Shown: positions 57,484-64,000 of the stretch, piece by piece
How positions within the stretch are numbered: position 1 is the stretch's first letter
Layout of the letters: the number at the start of each line of letters is the position of its first letter
NCBI RefSeq assembly: GCF_000321225.1
Contig: NW_004450331.1
Coordinates: 1,662,090 to 1,726,089 of the forward strand
Direction: 5' to 3'
From: Odobenus rosmarus divergens
Taxonomy: Eukaryota; Chordata; Mammalia; Carnivora; Odobenidae
DNA: 64,000 nt
Translations under genes and position numbers: made by a program
Notes under the pieces: generated by a model
What the model was told of the DNA's origin: nothing
What the model saw: the letters and a program-made list of their open reading frames with translations, nothing else
Database searches by the model: none

Positions 57484-60026
57484 ATTCCACGTTCCTACTG
57501 TGTGATACAGTTCAGCATCTGGGAAGAAATCCTTCCTCCTGGGAGGGCTGGTGTACTAAGGGAGTGGTAAGGATATAGGTGGAACAGGAAACAATGTAGA
57601 GGTTCATCGAATCAAGAAGCAGTTCTCACACAGTCATAAACTAAACCTACATCCTATGCTTCAGAAACATTATGGGATGAAAGGCTTTTGTGGGTCACCC
57701 TGGAATCTACAAACCCTTTAACACGGTTTCTGCAAAAATTAATGTATAAATAAATTAAATTTTGTTAAAATTTATATAATATATAAATGGAATAAATATC
57801 ATTTATATATAAACAAATTTAAAAATCCATTATAACTTGAGAATTGTCTATATATTTAACAGCCATCACAAAGTTACCTATCTTCCCCCAAGAAGCCAGT
57901 GTTGGTTAGAGAGCTCAGAATAAATAAGGTGTTCAAAGTAGGAATCAGCATCACAAAGATGGAAAACAGTAGTTTTTAATTCAACAGGACAGGTAACAGT
58001 GAAAAATACTGCTCTGGTTAGGAAAACCAAGACTACCGTAAAAAGGGAGAATGCAACCTACCTGTGGAGATAAATAAGTATCTTAGAGTAGGAGTATTTT
58101 GGTCCTCGGGTAAAGGGAATTCACACTACAGAAGAGTGGTAAACAAGATAAGCCACATTCTGCGTCTGTTCCATGAACCTGACTTGCTTTTTTATAGTTC
58201 ATTCTCTTCTAAATCCTCATCTGTGATTTTTTTTGTCACCATAGAGTTGCCCAAGTGTTAGAGTTTTGAAGGGTGGAATGAGTGTAAGGGGATAGGTGAG
58301 GAAGATTACTTTAATGAGGCTACAGCCTTAAGACAGAGGAGCAATCCCTCAAGTGGTAGCCAAAATGGAATCTGGAAGATATGTAAGAATCTAATAGATA
58401 CAACATATTCAAGTAGTCTTCACTCTTATTTTGGTAATTTATTCCTATAAAATATTTCTAGAAAATTGCTTCTATTTTACTGCAGGGTAAACATCTTGTT
58501 CTGTTAAATGCATGCATGGACACATACACACACCTCTTTCTCACACACACATGCCCAAATACAATCAAATTTCAATATTTCACATTTTTAACTGCAGAAC
58601 CTCTATATTTTTTTCTAATTCCCCATACATTCACCTAAGGAGCAAGAAGGGAATGTGGAAAAGGAATTAAAATTCATTCTTGCATTTTCTGTAGGAGTTT
58701 GGGAGCAATTACGGCCACAGTGACCTATATGATCTGGTTCATTGCCTTTGTGCCTATTTTCACCTCTTAATGCCAAAACAGAAAACTGATCTCTAGGATG
58801 CCACCATACTAATTAAATGACTTTTGACCTATAATCTAGTCCCATTTAGTAGCATAATTTTCACTGAAGAAACTAAAGTATGTTTAGACTCTGTATGTTT
58901 TAAATCATTGCATCATTTGCCTTGCTAATGGCAAACATTACTACCTCTTTTATGCCTTCCTAAAGAAATTTCAAGAATTGTCACACTTCATTAAAAAATA
59001 AAATGACTGAAAATGATTATTGGTTAAGTTGGAATTTCCTAACATCATTCCCTTGTGACATACTATTTCTTAGAATTCCTAAGTAGGAACAATGTTCTCA
59101 TCATCAACTTTCTCTTTCACAGTGAATATTCTCACTTTTGCATTTTCTCTGCAGAGACCATAGAGACAACTGAAACCAAATATACCAAAAGGAGCTACAT
59201 TTTCAACACAGTTTACAGGAAGAAGAAAATAGAGTAATATATGTGTTTGCTTGGGGCAAAGAAGTGGTTTTTTGCTTCTTGTCCTATAACTGATTACCTT
59301 CTGACGGAGGTGATAGTAATCTTACACTGACTCTTGCCACTACAATAACACTTGTAGGTAGGAGGGGAGTTATAAAAATAATAAGAAATTAAATTAAAAT
59401 AATAAATTATAAGAAAGGGAGAGAAGTGGGAAAGCATTGAGAAGGCCATGATAAATAAAATTAATTTCCTGTGGAATTTTTCAGTAATAAAATGAAGCAG
59501 TCAAGGAGGAATATTAAAACAAACAGTCCTGGAAGAAAATTAACATCCAGGAAATAGGCCTAGCTAGAGTTGCCATCAATACAATGGCATTCTTGACCAG
59601 GAAGTACAAAAGAAAATGTCAAAGTCCCTATTAGTTGTTCTACTTCAATATGCAAGTTTACTTGCCAAAGAGTTAGCTGAGAAATAAGAAACACTAAAGA
59701 ATATTTGCAAATAGTTTTGAATAGAAACCCATGTATGAATAATTTTAACATGCATTTTCCTACTCTCCTATTCTATTGAAATAAAATTTAAAAACCAATA
59801 CAATGTTTAAATAAATTTTCATTCATATATGTAACATAAGGGGCTATATTTGCCTTACTGCTTATCACTTGTGGATAGTAATTTAGGAATTAAAGGTGAT
59901 CCAACAGCTCTTTCTTCCATGCCACCGCAATGTTATTTACTAAATTAGAAGGTATAGCACTGTAGGTAAAGACAAAATATGATAGAATCAATAATCCTCT
60001 AATTTGAAGACTTTTTTATTTCTTAC
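57484..60026. other. AT-rich intronic stretch, nothing recognised
   Basis: 2.5 kb of HYCC1 intron adjacent to the 60027 exon; no repeat or RNA gene that I can name. A small (CA)-rich patch occurs near 58523-58552. Confidence 0.45.
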
Positions 60027-60186
60027 CATGTCTTTTCCACCTATGACCTCTTATTGACATGCTGGTTACTGCATTTCTTGATATTCTAGAGGAAGTTGGT
60101 GTGATTTCAACTTGAATACACCTTGTACCCTCCTTACTAGATTTCATGGCACCATGAGGCAATGAAGCCTTTATGGCATTAGCAAC
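60027..60186 (-). CDS. HYCC1: HYCC1 internal coding exon ([10 protein letters not shown]...RWKRH)
   Basis: A 160-nt exon encoding 53 residues plus the first base of a split codon. It starts [20 protein letters not shown], includes [14 protein letters not shown] and ends GHRWKRH, about residues 278-330 of human hyccin. The acceptor is TTTCTTAG and the donor is CATG followed by GTAAGAA (phase 1). Differences from the human protein as remembered (GAMKSS against GPMKSN) are conservative. This is the junction between the folded TTC7-binding domain and the disordered, Ser-rich C-terminal tail. The phase-1 end fits both the terminal exon at 44932 (giving Gly) and the candidate alternative exon at 46019 (giving Glu). 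Confidence 0.96.
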
Positions 60187-60781
<595 letters not shown>

Positions 60782-61379
60782 TTAAGTAAAGTATAATTAT
60801 TTTCAATTAATTCTATATATTTGAACAAAATACAATGAGAAACTGTTTACTGAGTAAAGTAATAGATCACATTAGCATTTCATCCTCCTTAAAAACATAT
60901 TTTTATATCTTTGAATTCCTTTCAATTGTGTCTGAAAGCCTGTTAACAGCAAAGAAAATTCTATAGATATATATTTCTTCTCTAAAGAACATGGCTATTT
61001 ATAGACCAGATATCAAAAAAGTGAGGCAATTTCAAAGCATTTTACACTTTCAAAGCAAGTCAGAGCATAATAAATTATATACCTTAGAATAATGTTCAGA
61101 ACACTTTATGGTCAAATTATTCTGTAACTCCCACAGTTTTTAATGAGAATTTACAAATACTGTGGCTTACAGTATCTTAAGTAGTTACGTCTTTGCATTC
61201 TGACAGTCATTTAGAAGTGTACATGATATATGTTGCAAATATCCGAGACATATTGGGGGGAAAAGTGTGTATGCATATTAATTTTCAAAGATAAGGCCAA
61301 ACTCTAAAAACGAGGTAAATGATAAAAATGTACAGAGAAATAATGTCTTGGTCATCTGCCAACAAAAATAAAGAATAGA

Positions 61380-62934
61380 ATTATATCGAGAGTGCAAATG
61401 AGTCCTAAAAAATGGAAAGAGCATTGCTCCCACCCTAAAATTAAAGTCAGATAATCTATAAAATCATAGCTTTCCATTAATCCAGCAAAGAACTAAAATC
61501 ACAAGGCAGCCAAGTAGCCTGAAACCTAAGGGCAGACAGATGCCTCTAAAGAGAGGCAAGCAGGTAAGAAGACTTCAGCTAAGCTTTTAAATTGCTAAAA
61601 GCCCAGTATGGACCAGCATGAGTGTATAGAATCTCTAGGAGCAGATACAAAGGGGAGCTCACACCCACTTACAAGCTCTTTTCCACAAACCTCCTCTAGG
61701 CACTCATAAGAAAAACTGGGGGCAAGGCGAGGGACCAGAGAAAGCTCCTCTTGGTAGTTCGGGCCTGAAGGAGAAGAGCAGCCACCTGAGCAAGAAAGGC
61801 CTGATGATCCAGCCAGACCTTTTTCTCATGTGAAATAAAATTTAAAGCCTTTGGGGAAAGAGCAGCAAACCCTCTCACCCCAAGGGCAGAGGTGAAGACT
61901 GACTGTGGCTGTGAGGGAAAGAAAAAAAAAAAAAAAAAAAAAAAACCTCTACCTGTGGGAAAGGATCAGGAAACTCCTATGTTGAGACCACTAGAGGTCT
62001 CTTACCACAGGAGGAAAGACAGGACCACTAAAAAGCTACCCTCTTCCCCCAACCCCAGATACAGGGACATAGGTCCTGCTTATAACTGATGCTGGATCAG
62101 GACAACAGAGAACACCACACCCCCCTAAGCCCCTACACAGGCCAGTACACATTCAGAAATAAGCAACAGCACTCTATTGCTGAAGGAGGGGAAAAGAACA
62201 TGTAGAAAGACTGTTTCTTTGGTGCAGACACACAGGGAAAGCTAAAAGCAGAGAAGGGAACAAGAATATTGAGAAAAACCCTCCAGCAATCCAGCTCACA
62301 CCCTAACTGCCAGGTACCATGAGAGGAATCTGAAGTAGGTGGTACCATGAAGGTAACCATAGCAACCACAAGATCCAACCTCAGCTCACTCCTGCCTATA
62401 ATAACTCCACTAGAAGCCTAAAAGAAAAGAGGTGTGCCATTTCCAGTCATAAATAATATTTACTTCAGCCACTACTGTTCTATCCAGGAGCAAAATGATA
62501 ATCAATCAAATTTTACAAGGCACACAAAAAGCAAGAAGAAAACAACCCACTGTCAAGAGACAAAGAACAATAGAACCAAATTCAGAAATGATTCATTTTA
62601 TAGTTATCAGGGAAATTAAAATAATTATGATTAAAATATTAAAAGCTCTAGTGGAAAAGATGGAAAACATGTATGAACAGATGATGATTTCAGCAGAGAG
62701 GTGGGAACCATAAGAAAGAGTCAAATGAAAAGACTAGAAATAAAACAGTAACAGAAATGAAGAACCCTGTCAGTGGGCTCATTAATAGACTCAACATCAT
62801 CAAGAAAAGAATGAATGAATGTGAAGATAGGTCAACAGAAATTACTAAATCTGAAACACAAAGCAATAAAGACAGAAAATAGAACAGATCAGAGCATCCA
62901 AGAGCTGCGGGACAATATTAATGGTCTAACATGA
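61380..62934 (+). repeat. Old L1 5' UTR/ORF1-region relic
   Basis: The right part (62430-62930) follows L1M ORF1-region phrases (ATTATGATTAAAATATTAAAAG, GATAGGTCAACAGAAATTAC, GAGCATCCAAGAGCTGCGGG). The left part (about 61430-62400), with AAAGCCTTTGGGGAAAGAGC and CAGACCTTTTTCTCATG, looks like an L1 5' UTR. It includes a 25-A run at 61921-61945. No intact frame. Confidence 0.5.
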
Positions 62935-63125
62935 GGGTCAATAAATTTTTTCTTAAAGGGCTAGGTAATAAATATTTTAGGCTTGTGGGCCATACAATCT
63001 CTGTTGCAACTACTCATCTCTGTCACTGTAGCACAAAATCAGCCATAGGCAATATGTAAACAGGTGTAAGCATATATTAATAAAACTTTTAAGAAAATAG
63101 GCAGCAGACCATATTTAGTCCAAAG
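62935..63125 (+). mobile_element. hAT nonautonomous relic
   Basis: GGGTCAATAAATTTTTTCTTAAAGGG, TAATAAATATTTTAGGC, TTGTGGGCCATACAATCTC, GTTGCAACTACTCATC, ATCAGCCATAGGCAATATG and AATAAAACTTTTAAG follow a common mammalian hAT short element (cited in pieces). Confidence 0.8.
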
Positions 63126-63583
63126 ATTATAAATTCTACCTTCAGTCAAGAAGCTTATAATCTACTAAGAAAAATTAAGGTATCAAATGAATATAATGCA
63201 AAGTATAATAAGATATGTGTAGTAGAAGATAGGGTTCAAAGAAAAATACTAGTATCTAAGGCATTAAGACTGAGCATTAATATTAGAAATTAATAATAAT
63301 AAGCTACTTGTGATCAAAAAGGCTCTAAGATGTTTTTCAAGAGTTAAAATTTCTGGAAATGGAAAAAGTTCTTCACTGGGGAAAAAAACTATTTGGAAAT
63401 TACAGCAAAAAAAAAAAAAGAGTAATGAAGAAAGAAACTGTGAGTATATGTGGGTGTTGCTAATTTTCATTCTGTCCTTGAGTTAAAGAAAGATAAAATG
63501 TTTTAGTTGGTTACAAATTCTTCAGAACATTAAGAGATATATTTTAAGTAATAAAACTATTAGCAAGATCTAGATTCATATTC

Positions 63584-63779
63584 GGGGCGCCTGGGTGGCT
63601 GAGTCAGTTAAGTGTCTGACTCTGGCTTAGGTCATGATCTCAGGCTCCTGGAATCAAGCCCTGTGTCAGGCTCCCTGCTCAGCAAGGAGTCTGCTTGTCC
63701 CTCTCCCGCTACCCCTCCCCCTGCTTGCACTCTCTGTCACTCTTTCAAATGAATAAATAAAATATTTTTAAAAAATCTT
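63584..63779 (+). mobile_element. Can-SINE, antisense to HYCC1, 126 bp from a splice donor
   Basis: GGGGCGCCTGGGTGGCTGAG, GGCTCCCTGCTCAGCAAGG, CT tract, GAATAAATAAAATA and A-tail. Direct repeats GATTCATATTC at 63573-63583 and 63780-63790. In the HYCC1 pre-mRNA it is an antisense SINE, presenting a U-rich tract. Confidence 0.96.
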
Positions 63780-63904
63780 GATTCATATTCTTTCACAAAA
63801 ATATGCTGATTGTCTATCCAACAAGTTTATAATACAATAACAATAAACAGATTATGATATTTCAAAGAGATCGAAGATTTACTTTGTATATTACATAAAC
63901 TTAC

Positions 63905-64000
63905 AAGGCAAAATAAATCCCTGTTAACATTTGCACCATGAATCCTGAAGAAACTGGTATCCTGCTACTTACACCTTTGTATTTTCTTACATGTTGTCGG
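63905..64000 (-). CDS. HYCC1: HYCC1 (FAM126A, hyccin) internal coding exon, partial at window edge
   Basis: Coding exon of hyccin, the FAM126A subunit of the plasma-membrane PI4KA (PI 4-kinase III alpha) complex with TTC7 and EFR3. On the minus strand the visible 96 nt translate to a segment containing RQHVRKYKG and [17 protein letters not shown], matching human hyccin at roughly residues 217-248. The exon ends with a strong donor (GCCTT then GTAAGT), leaving two bases of a split Phe codon completed by the first base of the exon at 60773. The exon's 5' boundary lies beyond the window. The residues belong to the helical N-terminal domain that binds TTC7. One substitution against the human protein as I recall it is KGV for KGI. 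A Can-SINE lies 126 bp into the following intron. Confidence is high because all four exons match in order and phase. Confidence 0.95.

Larger units (their letters stand above)
44933..60026 (-). other. HYCC1: HYCC1 last intron (15 kb)
   Basis: Large last intron with GTAAGA donor and TTTGTTTAG acceptor. It contains the candidate alternative exon (45751-46019), hAT, MIR, L2 and L1 relics, two antisense-strand Can-SINEs, two young or medium L1 3' ends and a U4 retropseudogene, all listed separately. The stretches 46020-47135, 51660-54358, 54555-55800 and 57484-60026 are AT-rich and hold nothing I recognise. Confidence 0.9.

Overview
The window is nuclear DNA from a caniform carnivoran. The young SINEs are tRNA-Lys-derived Can-SINEs whose head reads GGCGCCTGGGTGGCTCAG, not the dog-type GGGATCCCTGGGTGGC. 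The young LINE-1 3' ends are also of carnivore type. Together these point to an arctoid (bear, seal or mustelid lineage), but the species cannot be fixed from the sequence. No prokaryotic, plasmid or phage features are present.

One protein-coding gene is recognised: HYCC1 (FAM126A, hyccin), on the minus strand, occupying about 40 kb to beyond the right edge. Four consecutive 3' coding exons are present (63905-64000 partial, 60686-60773, 60027-60186, 44358-44932). Their splice phases join in frame and the last ends at the expected hyccin C-terminus. A further open segment (45751-46019) sits in the last intron, has a good acceptor in the matching phase, and could be an alternative exon giving a different C-terminal tail. 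A repeat-poor block from about 40.06 to 44.36 kb is the probable 3' UTR. The 5' exons and promoter lie beyond the window.

The remaining sequence is dominated by layered retrotransposons. 1-3845: the 3' two thirds of a young L1 with a broken ORF2 and a two-module G-rich 3' UTR. 3.8-9.4 kb: mostly single-copy sequence with MIR/L2 relics. 9.8-12.4 kb: a young antisense L1 with target-site duplications, but collapsed around a 50-N assembly gap and apparently chimeric. 14.3-24 kb: L1M relics carrying a MaLR LTR, MER elements and Can-SINEs, some nested. 26.1-33 kb: inverted older L1 copies with SINE insertions. 33.4-34 kb: an LTR relic. 37.0-37.8 kb: an L1 3' end interrupted by a MER2-type DNA transposon. 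The HYCC1 introns hold Can-SINEs, L1 3' ends, L2, MIR and hAT relics, and a U4 snRNA retropseudogene with a perfect 60-nt match and 19-bp target-site duplications.

No previously undescribed gene system was found. The most checkable leads are the candidate HYCC1 exon, the chimeric L1 at the gap, the tailless U4 retrocopy, and the duplicated modules in the young L1 UTRs. Repeat family names are from memory of consensus sequences, without a database search; subfamily names are approximate.
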